Part shown: positions 12,438 to 24,408 of the stretch, piece by piece
How positions within the stretch are numbered: the first letter of the stretch is position 1
Layout: each line of letters opens with the position of its first letter
From: Grifola frondosa
Taxonomy: Eukaryota > Basidiomycota > Agaricomycetes > Polyporales > Grifolaceae
Reading direction: 5' to 3'
Length of the DNA stretch: 64,000 nucleotides
Assembly: GCA_001683735.1 (NCBI GenBank)
Contig: LUGG01000001.1
Location: 3,100,001-3,164,000 of the forward strand
Position numbers and translations under genes: made by a program
The notes under the pieces: generated by a model
The model's input: the letters and a program-made list of their open reading frames with translations, nothing else
Databases searched by the model: none
What the model was told of the DNA's origin: nothing

Positions 12438-13384
12438 ATGGAGGACCACTTACACTTCTCTCTCCTCGGCGAACACGTCCTATTTTCAGGCTTTGCATCT
12501 TGATTCTCTCTGGAAATTCACGCGTCGCATGTATTTTGACTATCACCATGTCTCACCGAGAGGTAGCAGAATGGCGCGCCCTTACCATCGCTTAACGGTC
12601 CGTTATGCTCAGACTGCATTCCGACATATCTCGCTCTGTTCAGACTATTAACCTACGCACTCTCGCAACACTGGGGCCCACCTAGTATACGGCCGTCGCG
12701 CGTCCGCAATGCCTTGTGGAGAACCGCTTTGTATTGGCTTGTGACGCTCATTAGATTGTGCGCACTTTCGTGTGCATACATTTGTTGTCACTGTTTCACG
12801 CTCCTCTATTCCAGGCTCTACATGTTGATAGCAATGACATTCAATATTGGGTGAGTCACCCTCTCAGACCCGTCGAGTCGCAGTATCAACTGAATGTGGC
12901 GACGCACAGTTTGATTGTTGTCGCAGTGAGTAGTTATCACAACTCATGTTTCGCATGATACAAACAGCTGCCCTATCATCCCAGGTAACTACGCTCTCAG
13001 CAGGCCAGTTCGCCATCGAGCTGCTGGATTCACCCTCCCCACGGATACCAGAGTACGTCACCTCCTCGCTCCATTTCCCTCCCACTGACAGTCTCCCGCA
13101 GCCACGAGAACATCAAAGAGCCTCTCCTGCGCTCCTCCACCGACGACCGCACCGCAGTAGAATCCTACCCTCTCCCTGCGCGACCCCGTTCGCGCTCGAA
13201 GCCACAGGCGATCTTTATCCACCCGAATGAGTCCAACATCGCCCGTGCAGACGCGGTCGCGGAACAGCTCAGATTGACCAGCTCCCCGGACAGCGCAGAT
13301 GATGATATGTATCCCGTCCAAGGGGGCGGATGGCACCCCGGACATGGCAGAGATGCAGCGAGAGAGCTGCTTGGCCACTGCTGA
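12438..13384 (+). CDS. Ctr-family copper transporter, frame disturbed near its first transmembrane segment
   Basis: The start at 12438 gives MEDHLHFSLLGEHVLFSG. Spliced exons then read CLTERLLTYALSQHWGPPS, IRPSRVRNALWRTALYWLV, and a second membrane segment LLYMLIAMTFNIG holding the Ctr hallmark MxxxM. A third segment, LIVVAVTTLSAGQFAIELL, follows. The cytosolic tail (HENIKEPLLRSSTDDRT to the stop at 13382-13384) is hydrophilic. Ctr proteins form trimers that pass Cu(I) through a Met-lined pore. The usual GxxxG of the third segment is not evident. Between about 12485 and 12565, covering TM1, the frame changes two or three times and cannot be repaired by G/C runs alone. Either the sequence is poor there or this copy is damaged. 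The length (about 220 residues) fits the family. Five introns are inferred. Confidence 0.65.
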
Positions 13385-13613
13385 AAGTTTGCGTTAGCTG
13401 AGGAGCAGGCTCTTCGCAGACACCTTGGATCATTCTCCTACATTCTACACATGGCTGCGCACATCACGACTCGTACTTGTATATATCTCTCCCTCACATT
13501 CCGCTCGTTTTATCGCATTCCCAAAAGCCATATACAATATTATTAGCTACTAAGCAAAGCAGTCGTCAATGTCGTCAAGTGTTGTACTGTTTCATATGAA
13601 ACCAATAGGCGTA

Positions 13614-16600
13614 TTACCGTCCTCTGTCCGTGTCGCCGCCCACCACGCCCGCGCGCCGTATCGGCACGCCTCCGCGTCGGCCTAAGCCCACAGGCACAGA
13701 GTCATCCACCGCGCGCTGCCACCGGTCGATCAGCTTCGACACTCCCTTATACGGCTTCTCTGGCGACGGCGACCGCACGCCAGGCGACGTAGGTAATGAG
13801 GCCTTCCGCTCAGGGATGGGCGCAATTACCGCTTCTGGTTCATAAGACAGCTTTGCCGGCTCGGGCGACCTGCGCGGCGGCAACCCATTTGTCCTGCTCG
13901 AGCTGGCGAACGACGAGTCTACACGACCAACAGGCGACGCGCGGGAAGGCAGGCCCGTCGGGGACGCGCGGTGCCGAGCCATACCTGAGTCATCTGGTAC
14001 GACGAGGCTCGCCTTGGGCAGCACGGGCGATGTAGTCGGCGAGAGCTTCGGGAACCGCGTCGCTGCCGCCGACGGCGACGTCAACGCGGACTCCACACTT
14101 GAGGCAGACTTCACCTTCGTGTTGAGGCTCGCGGGCTTCGCAGCGACCGCGGGTGGCGGCTTGCTGGTCCCTCTCGCTTCGTAGCGCTGGACCATGTCTG
14201 ATATTGAGTTTCGGCGTGAATAGCGGCCTGATGCGGGCGTGGTGGGCGGAGAGAGCGCCTGCTGGGCGAAGGCCGCGGCAGACTCGGTCGAGGAGCCGAC
14301 GATGCCCTCGGCTGAGGAGGACTTTGAGACGGAGCTGAGGAACATGGATTGCGGGCGCGCGCGTCCTGTTTTTGGGGCAGATGCAGGGGGAGGCGCGGGC
14401 GATGGAGCAGGAGAGAGGCCAGGTAGGCGACGCGCACCTACAGGGATCGCAGAAACTTGTCTATGATGGTTGCTGGCAGAGGGTACCATAGGTAGAGGAC
14501 GACTAACGGCTGGGCCTGAAGGCGGGGTCATCAGATGTGGTGAAGCAGACCGAACTGGGGGCGGCCGCATCAATGTCGATTGTACGATCATCGAACTGCG
14601 CTTCGTAGGTGACGTCGGCTTCACCGGCTCCGCACCCACGCCGCCGCCCCACAAGTCGACGAGGTCGTGCACAGAGTTCTGCCGCCCCTTGCTTCTGGGT
14701 CTCCGACGCCTCTCGCCTGCCTTCTTTGGCTCACCCAGCTTTGCTATCCGCTGCTCAGCTATCTCTTCCGTACTATACCGAGGCGCAAAGCCGTCTACCT
14801 CTTCGGGGCCCTCCTCGCTCGAAGACGAGAGTGATCCCTTCTTGGCAGAAGGCGCGACGGGACTCCAGTTATCTGTCAGTCCGCTTGGGGAGGAGGATGC
14901 AGTCGCCTGGGTAGAGACGCGCGTGTCCACTCGGGGCAACTGCAATCGCCGCCCGCCCGTGCTCGCGTCGTGCGTTATGAACGCCTTCGTGTGCACCGGC
15001 GATCTGGGCGACCGCGTCTCTGCCTTCAGCGTCTCTCTCGGTCTCTCTTTCTCTTCTTCCTTGCGCGTGATGTTCCACTCCCGTTCAAGCTCCGTCGGTT
15101 TCTCCAGCTTTGTTGCTGGAGGTACGTATGAGTCCAACACATTCTCCGCTTCCAGCGCCTTCTGCAGCGTGATGGGGCTGCGCTCGAAATATGACGCCCT
15201 TTTGCTAGGAGAATCGCGGAGCACGGGCTGGGGACGAGGTTCGGGCACGGAGCGCGGCGCGGGCACCTCTTCGTCGTCCGCCCCTGTGAGCCAGTCACGT
15301 GGGGCAGGTTGCGGACTGGGCTCAGGACGTGGTGGAAGGGCGGGCGGGACCGCAGATGCGCCCGAGGACAGAATGTCCAATGAATCGGTGCGAGGGCTCT
15401 TTATGGATATAGAGCTGCGATGTTTGCGCGACAGCGACGGTCTGCTCATAAGTCCTGCATGGGCGGCGACGTCCTCTCTGTCGGGCGGTTTACTCGTCGG
15501 ACGCGAGAACATCGAATGCCGCGAGGCGGCCATCTTCGATTCCCGCATAGCTGTCCCAGTGACGTGCTGTGACCGCACGCCGTCAAACCTCCCCGTTCCG
15601 ACTCCAGCACTCAGATTCGCGCTCGAGGTCCCTGCGTGGTTCGCCCGCACAGACGGCCGTCCTGAACCAGATGCAGCCTTCTCAGGAATCGACTGTGTAG
15701 ACGCTCCTCTGTCGCCGCCGTTCGTGGCAGCAGGGGAGGGGGTCGCAAAAGTCCGGTCAAGGTCCTCAAGGGATGGGAACCGCTCTTCTGCGGACATACC
15801 TTCGCCTGAAGATGACAAGGGTCCCTTGGTGTTCTGTCGCCACGACTGAACTGCAGAAGGAACAGCGGAGAGAGACTGTAATTGCGGAGAGGGAGAAGGG
15901 CGAGGAGGGTGTGCGCTCGGAGGCCGGTACGTCGTGTTCCCAGATCCAAGCGCATGGGGATGTTGGGAAGAAGGTAGAGTGGGTGCAGCCAGATGCGGTG
16001 TGATGGACCCCGAGGATAAGCCGAAGCTTGCGAGGCCAGTGCGACTCTTCCTAGCCTCACCTAGTGTTTGAGGAGGTGGTTGAGCAGAGAGCCCGAGTCC
16101 GTCGAATGCGTCCTTGTTAAAGCGACTTTGTTGCGTCTGAGTAGACCGAGGAGATCTGGAGAGAGGTCTCGGAGACGGCGTTGGTTTCGGTAAGGGCTGA
16201 GACGATGGTGGCCTCGCTGGCTCAAAGGAATCTCCAAAATTGGACGAGAAGTCGCTTTCGAACGCCTTCTTGTATGACCTTTCGTCCTTTGCGTCTGGCT
16301 GCTTGCCAGCGCTCTGCAACCCCAATCCCCAAGCATCGCCGCTACCGTCATTCAGATTGACAGTGCTCGCAAGCCCAGATGGGTGCTCCTGCACGCCCTT
16401 CCACGTGAGATCCTCCTCTGGGCTGAACTTCATGTCTATGGTAAAGGCCTTGCCTTTTTGGGGGCTCGATGGACGCGAATGTGAAGATACGTTTGGCCTG
16501 CCACGACGCATCGGCGCAATAGCTTCCAGGACTTTTTCTCGCGCCTCTATGCCAGCGTTCTTAGCTGGGGACGCTGAGTGCTGCCGTTGCGACTTGAACG

Positions 16601-17818
16601 ACACGAGCTCATCAAGAGGATTTGTAGGAGCTGCGACGATGTTCGGCGAGAGCGTCTGGAGAGGAGGCGCCTGCAGACCGCGTGGAGATAGAGGCTCTAT
16701 CGGCGGGATATTGTACGTGAAGCGTGACTTTGTCCCACGTAGTCGGTGCACATGAGCAAGAATCTCGAACACGGTTGGACGTTGCGCGCCGTGTTCACGG
16801 AGCATGGAGGCTGACAGACAAATTTCAACGGTAAGGTAAATGATCAGGTAAATGATCAAGAAAGCTCGCAACATACCTATGAGCGCATTCATTTGATTCG
16901 AGTAGACAGGATATGGTGGTATCTTATATTGCACATTTAGAATAGCCAGCGGCCCATGTTCCTCGAAAGGTGTGGTATAATAGCAGAGCTTGTATAGGAG
17001 CACTCCCAGCGCCCAAACGTCGCTCTTTTCATCGACCGGACGTCTCAGGTATACGTCGACCATCTCCGGAGCACGGTATTGCAGAGTTGTATGGCGATTG
17101 AGATCAGCCTCGAGCATTCTCATCTCCTGTGTATTCGAGGGGACCTTCTGCACAGCCGTTGCGCTACCGAAGTCGCACAACTTGTATGATGTCTGGGAAG
17201 ACTGCAGGATGTTCTCAACCTTGAGGTCACGATGGAGAAGCGGAGGTTTCAGGGAGTGCATGTAAGCCAGGCCTTCGCATACGTCCACGAAGATGGTGAG
17301 GATCTCTGGCTCGGTGAGCCTCTCGCGGAGACGACGGTTCATCATGTCGATGATACCGCCTCCAGAGCAGAACTCCATAAGGATGAAAACCTCGTACGTC
17401 CCGTTTGCCATTGGATTCGATGCGGCGTCGATGAGGTATACAATGTTCGGATGGCCTCTGAGGAGCCTCTGTGACGCCGTACGTCGAGAGCGTCCCCAGT
17501 CTCAGATCGTGATCACGCACCATGATGTCCACCTCCTTCTTGACCTCGGTAAGCATGACTTCATTCGGAACGGCGATGCGTTTGAGGACATGGTGCGTCG
17601 TGCCACACACTGGCGCTGCAGTTCTGACGAGATATACATGGGCGAAACCTCCTGCAGCGTATGTCGGTCGCGATGTGATTGTGATCTAGCAACGAACACG
17701 ACGCACCTTGACTTAAGTAGCGCTCGACCTGCACAACGTGCTTGCCAACAGCAATGGTCTGTCCTGGAACTAATGTTCCCTTGTTAGCTGGAGGATAGGC
17801 CTGCTGGTAGGCCTGCAT
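13614..17818 (-). CDS. Ark/Prk-type (NAK family) serine/threonine kinase with long disordered tail
   Basis: Yeast Ark1/Prk1 and animal AAK1/GAK relatives regulate actin patches and endocytosis by phosphorylating coat adaptors. The start at 17818 gives MQAYQQAYPPANKGTLVPGQ. An exon with HHVLKRIAVPNEVMLTEV follows, then RLLRGHPNIVYLIDAASN, ILMEFCSGGGIIDMMNRRL and the catalytic loop LLHRDLKVENIL. The DFG is in KLCDFGSATAV, then HTTLQYRAPEMVDVY and SDVWALGVLLYKLCYYTTPF; the Tyr-rich end is typical of the NAK family. About 900 residues of Ser/Pro-rich tail follow without a stop. Unlike several neighbours this long frame is intact. A 66-nt intron at 16811-16876 is itself open and in frame. The tail carries KPPPR/APPLP-like proline stretches that could bind SH3 domains. 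The substrate class is inference. Confidence 0.9.
16811..16876 (-). other. In-frame 66-nt intron with tandem 12-bp duplication
   Basis: The intron starts GTATGT and ends TGTCAG on the minus strand, between ALI and ASMLREHGAQRPTV of the kinase. It is 22 codons long with no stop, so retention would insert a hydrophobic segment (FLIIYLIIYLTVEI). The repeat comes from two adjacent copies of ggtaaatgatca at 16835-16846 and 16847-16858. Confidence 0.7.
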
Positions 17819-18781
17819 AGTAATGGGAGGTGAGTGAGGAGGACGCCTAGCGGCCGTTGCACTGCTGTAATGGCCGCCGTTACAGACTTTCCATTTGGGA
17901 GTTTCGGTATACCCCGGATCATGTGATATATTCCCAGATCATGAACACGTCAATAGAGGACAACAACGCGTCGCGTAAACTTTAAAGTTCGTGCTCTCGT
18001 AGGCAAAAACAGTACTGGTAACCTCCGACGTCTGGCGATGTCTATTCTCCATTACCCATGACATTCACTCTGGCGATGCCTGTCATTATCCACGATATTC
18101 ACTAACTGATAAGTGCATAACATTGATCCGATGCTCCAACTGCAACGAAGCCGCTTTTTCTGGCTGAAAATTTCGCCTTCCTCGGCAGGGAAGGATACCT
18201 GCAATGCATCCAGGGTGATTTGGATACCAGTGAAGTACGTATTTAATTTACTGAATCTCGAAGCCGGCTTATATCCAATCCATAACAGCGCATCGCGGCG
18301 GCTTGGAAAATGCGTGGGAATAACATACTGCATGTGGACGATATCTCGCGTGATGAGATTGCGATCTGTGTCATTATTGTTTGGAACCAATCTTCCGTCC
18401 CAGCACGCAGCAGCTTGTCGTGGCACTTCTTGCTGGTTATCCCTCAGTGTTGCTTGCGTGCAATTTCTATCCAGTGGATGCAACACTTGCGACAGTGGCT
18501 ATATGGCTATGTCAGCACTAGGCCCTTGTTTCTGCATAGCACAGGCTTAGACTGTTACTCGAAACAGTTATCTCCGGAACATTTGCCCTTGGCGCCGCCG
18601 CGATAGTTTATCGCGAAAGGAACGTGCCCGGGATGCGATCGCTGTGCTTTTTTCGGCATTAGCAGCTTTGATGATTTTGCCACAGCCACGCCGGGTATAT
18701 GTACAATGCGAAGGGTGAGCCTTGCTTTTCCCCTCCTTCGACCTCGAGGCCTCTGATCCCTCCTTGACTCCCGCCCCAGAG
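17819..18781. other. Divergent intergenic region
   Basis: About 960 bp between the kinase start and the CPL1-like gene. No coding exon is recognised. A candidate TATA element (GGGTATATG) sits near 18693-18700, about 85 bp before the ATG at 18782. Confidence 0.45.
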
Positions 18782-19396
18782 ATGCGCTCTTTCACCTCCC
18801 TCGCGATTTCCCTCCTACTCGTCGCTCTTTCATCCTCCAGGCTAGTCGCCGCTCTCCCTAGTGATAACGCCCTGAATGCCCGCGCACCTATCCCTTCTGC
18901 ACCTGCCCGTCGGTACGAGGCCCGCGCACCCACCCCATCCGCTCCATCCAGACGCTATGAGGCCCGCGCCCCCGCCCCGTCGAACTCCAAACGCCATGTC
19001 CGCGAGCAGGAGCCCATCATCCCCACCGTCGACCTCTCCGCATACCTGTGCCCTGAATTTATGTCCGTCTGCCCCCTCGAGGGTGCCGCGCGCGCGCTCG
19101 CATCCGAGCCGGCTTCCATGTTGGAGTTGGTCCAAAACGGGTTCGAGTGTGTCGATTTCCGCGAGGATCTGACGTCTTGCGGCGGCTGCGGCAGCATCGA
19201 AGCCAGGTGAGCAGTCTCAGGACGTCCTTCTTTGGCGTCATTTAATTAATATGTCTACGTTTGTCTTTTGCGATCCAGATATGACTGCACCGCTATTCCC
19301 GGCGCACTCGGCGTGTCATGCATTGCGGGCGGCTGCCGTGTGCATTCCTGCAAGGTCGGCTACTCCCTCACACCAGATGGGAAGTCATGCGTTTGA
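18782..19396 (+). CDS. Secreted CPL1-domain protein
   Basis: The start at 18782 gives a signal peptide, MRSFTSLAISLLLVALSSSR LVAALP. Three near-copies of an ARAPxPSAPxRRYE unit follow, then a hydrophilic linker. Exon 1 ends in CVDFREDLTSCGGCGSIEAR. After an intron at about 19207-19278, exon 2 reads YDCTAIPGALGVSCIAGGCR, then VHSCKVGYSLTPDGKSCV and a stop. The Cys spacing (CGGC, YDCT.IPG, C..G.C...C..GY, DGKSCV) is that of the CPL1-like domain. This domain is widespread in secreted basidiomycete proteins and named for a Cryptococcus capsule-related protein. The RRY/KR sites in the repeats resemble Kex2 cleavage sites, so the repeats might be processed. A role at the wall or in signalling is inference. 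No frame break is seen. Confidence 0.85.
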
Positions 19397-20275
19397 TGGC
19401 ACCGATGGGCTTCACGATGGACGGACACTTATGAAACCATAGACCCTTTCTTACGAACAGTATTTGCGGGAAGTACTCAGGTTGCTTTTTGACTGTTTCT
19501 TGCGCTACCTGCGGCTCCGCAAAATCCGATGATCTTGGACTTTGACGATACCATCATTGATTAGATTATTCCGCTTACACAAATCGCACTCCGTTATCTC
19601 TCCGTTATATGCTACTTTCCCTAGAACACTAGATTTTACACACTCCATAGAAGCCGTATTGGACGATGCTACGATATTTGGTACACGTATCCTGCGGGTG
19701 CCGAGGCAATGATGCATTGGTTGATGAACAATACCCGTCCCGGTCATAATCAGTTTCAGACACGGATAAATATCAAACAGACCTTGTTCAGTGTATTGAT
19801 AGATACGGTGGAATTGGAGATTATCAGGCGAAACATCCCAATAATTTGACACAGCTTTTCGCTGCAGCTCAGGGTGAGATGCATATGCTCTGTCCCTCCC
19901 CCGCAAGTCCGTTTTGAATCGGACCAAGAATGGTTGCTGTCACTCGTCAATAAGTCAAGTGCTAATTGCATATCGTGCCCGGAGAACCACGTCCATATAT
20001 TAAATATTGAAGTCTCTCAGGGTATTTATCGGTGCATGCCATAGCACTAGCCATCTAATCCAGTCTTCTGCGAGCGTGGTGAGCTGGATGTGTACTACTT
20101 GCTGATCACCGCTCGAAGACAAGAGCGTCCATTTCCCATTAATGACGTTGATGTGATACCATCCGAGCGATTTATGCGTCGCCAGTCCAGTTACATTTCA
20201 AAAAAGCGTATTACGCTTACAACCTGAACGGTATCCTATTACACCCGTTACGTCTGCCTTCAAATACCTGCCACG
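19397..20275. other. Intergenic between convergent genes
   Basis: About 880 bp between the stops of the CPL1-like gene (+) and the esterase (-). Open frames at 19505-19971 minus show no family features and no codon pattern that I trust. Confidence 0.45.
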
Positions 20276-21539
20276 TCACAGACACTGAGAATAATACGAA
20301 TTCAAGACCGTGCAAGTGAACGGCGAGACGCAAACTGGACAAGAACCGGGGAAAAATGAGGTCAATTCGCAAGCGCAATACCGAAGAACGCACCAGTTGC
20401 CCCAGTCCACCCAATACCACCACATTGCCCATATTCGGCTACTGTCCCTGCTCCGCCAGTCGGAACGGCCGTGGGGGAAGTTGGGGGAGTAGACACTGTG
20501 CTCGATGGCGTAGTTGTATCCAGCCCGAAGAAAGTAAGAACATCTCCGGCTTGCTCGGGAACAGTGTGACCGACTCCAGTCGCATTGTATGCGACGAAGT
20601 TGGGGCCGAACACGTATTGCATGTAGTTGGGGAGGGGAGTATTGGCCGCGGTCGAAACTGGTGTTTGCAGTATCCCAACACGTTCGTCCATTGTTTTATC
20701 TGTCAAGTATTAAGCTGCATATACTAGAGGGGAAATAGAACAGGCTTCGACATACTTCCTCCCAAAGATTCTCGGGGTACAGCGTCGTGTCACTGCAAAG
20801 CGCGATGAGAAACATTTGCAGAAACCCGCGGGTACAACCTACATCGTTCCGTGCCAAACCTGCATCTTGGGGCGGGTTCCGGTAAAACCGGGATAACCGC
20901 TGCGAACAAGGTCTCCCTATATACCAAGAAATAATGAGATCAATCTGTGCGTGCTATCGATGAATAAATGCATTACCCATTCCTGAGGGGTCTTGATGAC
21001 CTCGCCCAAAGCGCAGGCGGTGTTCCACATGTCAGGTCCTTCGAAGCATCCGTAGGGTACACCCGAAAAAGCAGCACCGCCTTTGAATATATGGGATAAG
21101 CACCAAGGAGAACGTTCGTCATCATCGCTCCGGAGCTGTGCCAGTGACGAGACACGATTAGCATCAGCTCCCCATGTACTGAGCGCATAACGGACGGTCG
21201 ACGCGATGCCCAGAGAGTCGCCGCCAGCGTTATGGGTCAGCGTAGCGTTAGTGTGCACGTCCCAACATCCTCCCGCACCGGCGGGAGCATTTGGGTATAT
21301 GACAATGTAGCCGTATTGGTCTGCCAAGGACGCATACTGAGTACCGGTATAGTATGCCTGCGCTGTACCGGTGCAATAGTGGAGTGCGACTAGCACAGGA
21401 GGCGGGCTGGCGATCTGGTCGGGAATGTAGACGAACATGCCTATATTGGTTGGGTTGGCCCAAAACTAGCGATCTGCTGCAGAGAGGCAGCAAATGCACA
21501 TGACAGAAAGAGCGAAGACAGTAAGAGGGCGCGAAACAT
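20276..21539 (-). CDS. Secreted acetylxylan/feruloyl-type esterase (CE1) with C-terminal CBM1
   Basis: The enzyme removes acetyl groups from xylan and carries a cellulose-binding module. The start at 21539 gives a signal peptide (MFRALLLSSLFLSCAFAAS). The mature part has GMFVYIPDQIASPPPVLVAL and LADQYGYIVIYPNAP, then CWDVHTNATLTHNAGGDSLG. The nucleophile region reads HSSGAMMTNVLLGAYP in one frame, next to FKGGAAFSGVPYGC in another. MQVWHGTNDVG follows, then a Ser/Thr/Pro linker and the CBM1: YGQCGGIGWTGAT, an intron, and CVSPFTCTVLNSYYSQCL. The catalytic region has about three one-base slips within 21085-21155, plus one near 21465. Each is mended by one added base. The gene fits secreted hemicellulose degradation in a plant-cell-wall degrader. 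Confidence 0.88.
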
Positions 21540-23118
21540 TGCTGCTGTGATGTCCTGATGGCGAGGGTTGCTCCAGAGTTTATACCTGTTGATATACCTC
21601 GGTCGAAGAAGGACCGAGTAGTATCCACCCGTGTTCACGACTCGAAATATGAGAAGAGGTTGAGAATCATCATGTGAGGTGAGCTCGCATATTTGTCGGG
21701 CGAGTTTACAAGTTATGTATACAAGTTATGACACCAATTCAGATCAAGACTAAACTTGGGCGCAGTACCGGTAGGTGTCCCATTGAATTAAGGTTCCGTG
21801 CAATGCCGTGCAATGAATACACTTCGTGTCAGTGATCTCGGATGAGGAAGGAGAGCTCAAACCGTGAATTAAGAAGCAAGGCATATGTATAACCTGTGCC
21901 TCACGTGTCATCATGCCAGTCTCCAAAAGACCAATACACATACCGTGGCCAGTCATGCGGACGAGAATCCCAGCATGGCGGAGGTTGTACATGATGTTTG
22001 GCGATGCTTCCGAACCGCGTCCGCGTCCCGGAGCCTTTGTGGTCTTACTATATATGGTAATTTGATCATGGTTTGTCACGGTGGCGCACTGCCAAATATG
22101 ACATAATAGAAATAGAGGATATACTAATTTAGCAGGATTCCTACCGTTTCAATATTTAGTGGGATTCAGTCACCCGGCTTTCCGAAGCATGAAACCTTAT
22201 ACGGAGGTAACGGTAATTTGCGGTTGATATGTCATTTCGGAAGAACGACGCTCGGTCCGGCAAACCTCCGCGAACAGACGGCTAAGCCACGTGCGTATCC
22301 GCCTTATGTCCGAATAGAGCAAACTGTAAATTCCCGAAAAATAAAGGTAAAAGCTAACTGTTTCAATTTACATTTATTGAAATTCGCAAGAAAAATTATT
22401 ACTCCCTTGCAAGCTCGGGGTCTCCCGAATCTGGAGCGCAGTTGGCCATACTGAAGCTAAGTTCTTGCAACAAATCCCGGGGAGGGGTTTTAGTGACCGC
22501 AAATTCTACTATGGCCATAATACTTTAATTAATTAATAATCTCATGAGATCGATTCAGATGAGTCGGCTAAAGCGAAAAGCGCCGGATCGATAAGTTCGG
22601 ATGCTAGTGACGAGCTGTGGCGAGCTGTGCACCACCACGACATTCTCCTGTACGCTGTCCACAAACAACATGACGATGCCGCCCAGCCGTGCACTGTATC
22701 TGCTCAGTTCTCTCTTCTGACGGAGAGTTTAAATCGTGTCATGATGCTTACCTCACCAGGCGCCTCTAAAATCAGAATGGTTCCACTCAATATTCTTATT
22801 TTGCTGCCCGCAAACCGCGTTGTGGCGGCAACATGCAATCCTTTCAGTGTCCCCCGACCAGGAGCCCCCCCTCAACACTCTCTAAATTGTGGCGTACTCT
22901 CTTTCGTCGACGGCAGGGGCTGCACCGACCCCGACTTCCCAATCCGACGCCCGTCTCCCTCAGGCTCGGATCGACGATGGTAAGCCGCTGGCCGATATCC
23001 GAACGAGCATAAGTACTCCTCCTCGGGAAGCTAGAATTTCTTCACCGACTCACAACGACCCCGCACGCATTGCCATGACTGTGAATGAGACTACTACACG
23101 ACTTCTGACAAAAAACCC
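21540..23118. other. Divergent intergenic region, no gene recognised
   Basis: About 1.6 kb upstream of both the esterase and the membrane-protein gene. It includes an AT-rich patch (TTTAATTAATTAATAA at about 22523-22538). An open frame at 22889-23137 runs just into the next gene in another frame and looks non-coding. Promoters for both neighbours must lie here. Confidence 0.45.
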
Positions 23119-24408
23119 ATGCTCTCTCTATTCGTAATGCTTTTCGGTGCCTTCTGGTTCGGAGTGGTACGTCGATTACGTCCGTAAACTTATGCTGAAC
23201 TTACCCGTGTTTTCCAGAGTGTCGTGGTGCTTTATGTCTTCTGGATAGTCCCTAGCATGAAGCCGAAGCCACCTCCAGTGTCTCGTCGTCCCTCTGAGAC
23301 TGTTTCCTCCTTACCATCTCCACCATCTTCTATCCTTAATCAAGACGGCGGGACCCCTTGCAAATGTGGAAACCGCGTCTCCTTTTCCGATGAGACGCCT
23401 CGTTCACCCACCAAGAAGCGGTGGTCGAGCCCCGCTCGCCTATTTGCCTCGGCCAAATCATCTCCGAGTCCTCGTTCAGACCCTCGCTCCGATTTCATTG
23501 ACTCTGGTCTCTTCGCCATCCTCACCTCGGTTCTTTCCCGAGCTGCCGCTCACGGAAAGCGCTGAGCCCTCTATCCGCTCGCGCTTCAGTCTATCACGGG
23601 AGGGATCGCTTGTCTCGTCGCTCTCGGAGTCTCGACCGACCTTCCATTCCCGCCTCCCGTCGCTGAAGTTGTTCAAGTCTAAATCGCGGAAGTCTTCTGG
23701 GGTCCCTGAGTCGATCAGGTCGGGCTCTGACCCGGTCTCGCTCAGCTCTACCTCGACTACCGCGAGTGCCCCGCCTCCCATTCCCTACCACAAGCTGCGC
23801 AACTATGAGACTCCAACCGGCGAGATGCTTCGTACGACGTTCGTGAACCCTTTCAGGTTCAAGCCTCGGCGAGCGAAGACGTTCACAGCTGCATCCGGTG
23901 AGCGATTTTATGACAGCTATATGTCACTTGTAACTCATACACTCCGTCCTTAGATGCATCGTTAAGTAATGTCGCACGGGCATCAGCAGCTGCAGAGCGA
24001 CCAAATTACCGCCATTTCCACTCCTTCCACCCTAAGGCGTCCACCGACGCCCGGGTATCGAGCCGGCGTCCACGCGAGGGCAGCGTCTCCTCGGCATCCA
24101 CGGCCGCCTCGTACGCTTCCAGCATTTCCCCACGAGATGTCCCCCGCACGCAGCCATACAGCGCCCCTTATCACGCCCGCATGCCCGGTGACCTCTCGTC
24201 AACGCGATCGCAAGCGCCGCGGCGGGGTGGGCTCTCTGGTCCAGAGCGGTCCGCGCTCCGGCCGTCCGAGCGCGTACGTTCCAGGGCACAGAGTCTGCGC
24301 GCGTCGGAGGAGCTGCCCCCGAATGCGCTGGGGTTGTCTTTGCACCAGGAATCCACGGGGTGCAGCGGAAAACACGGCACCGGCCAAGCGCCAGCGAGAG
24401 TGTGGTGA
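23119..24408 (+). CDS. Single-pass membrane protein with long Ser/Pro-rich tail, unknown function
   Basis: The start at 23119 gives MLSLFVMLFGAFWFG. After a short intron (about 23168-23218) the membrane segment is completed by VVVLYVFWIVPSMKPKPPPV. The rest is a basic, Ser/Pro/Arg-rich region (PTKKRWSSPARLFASAKSSP, FKSKSRKSSGVPESIRSGSD). It contains one better-ordered stretch, PPPIPYHKLRNYETPTGEML, then RTTFVNPFRFKPRRAKTFTA. A second intron near 23900-23953 precedes the last exon, which ends at 24408. The frame slips by one base between about 23460 and 23560, as in neighbouring genes. A short N-terminal anchor with a cytosolic disordered tail is the likely topology. I do not recognise the family and assign no function. 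Confidence 0.6.

Noticed and set aside
14470..15849. A 459-codon open frame on the plus strand
   Set aside because: It is exactly antisense to the Ser/Pro-rich tail of the Ark-type kinase. Strong GC bias at third positions leaves the complementary strand open, and the translation has no domain features.
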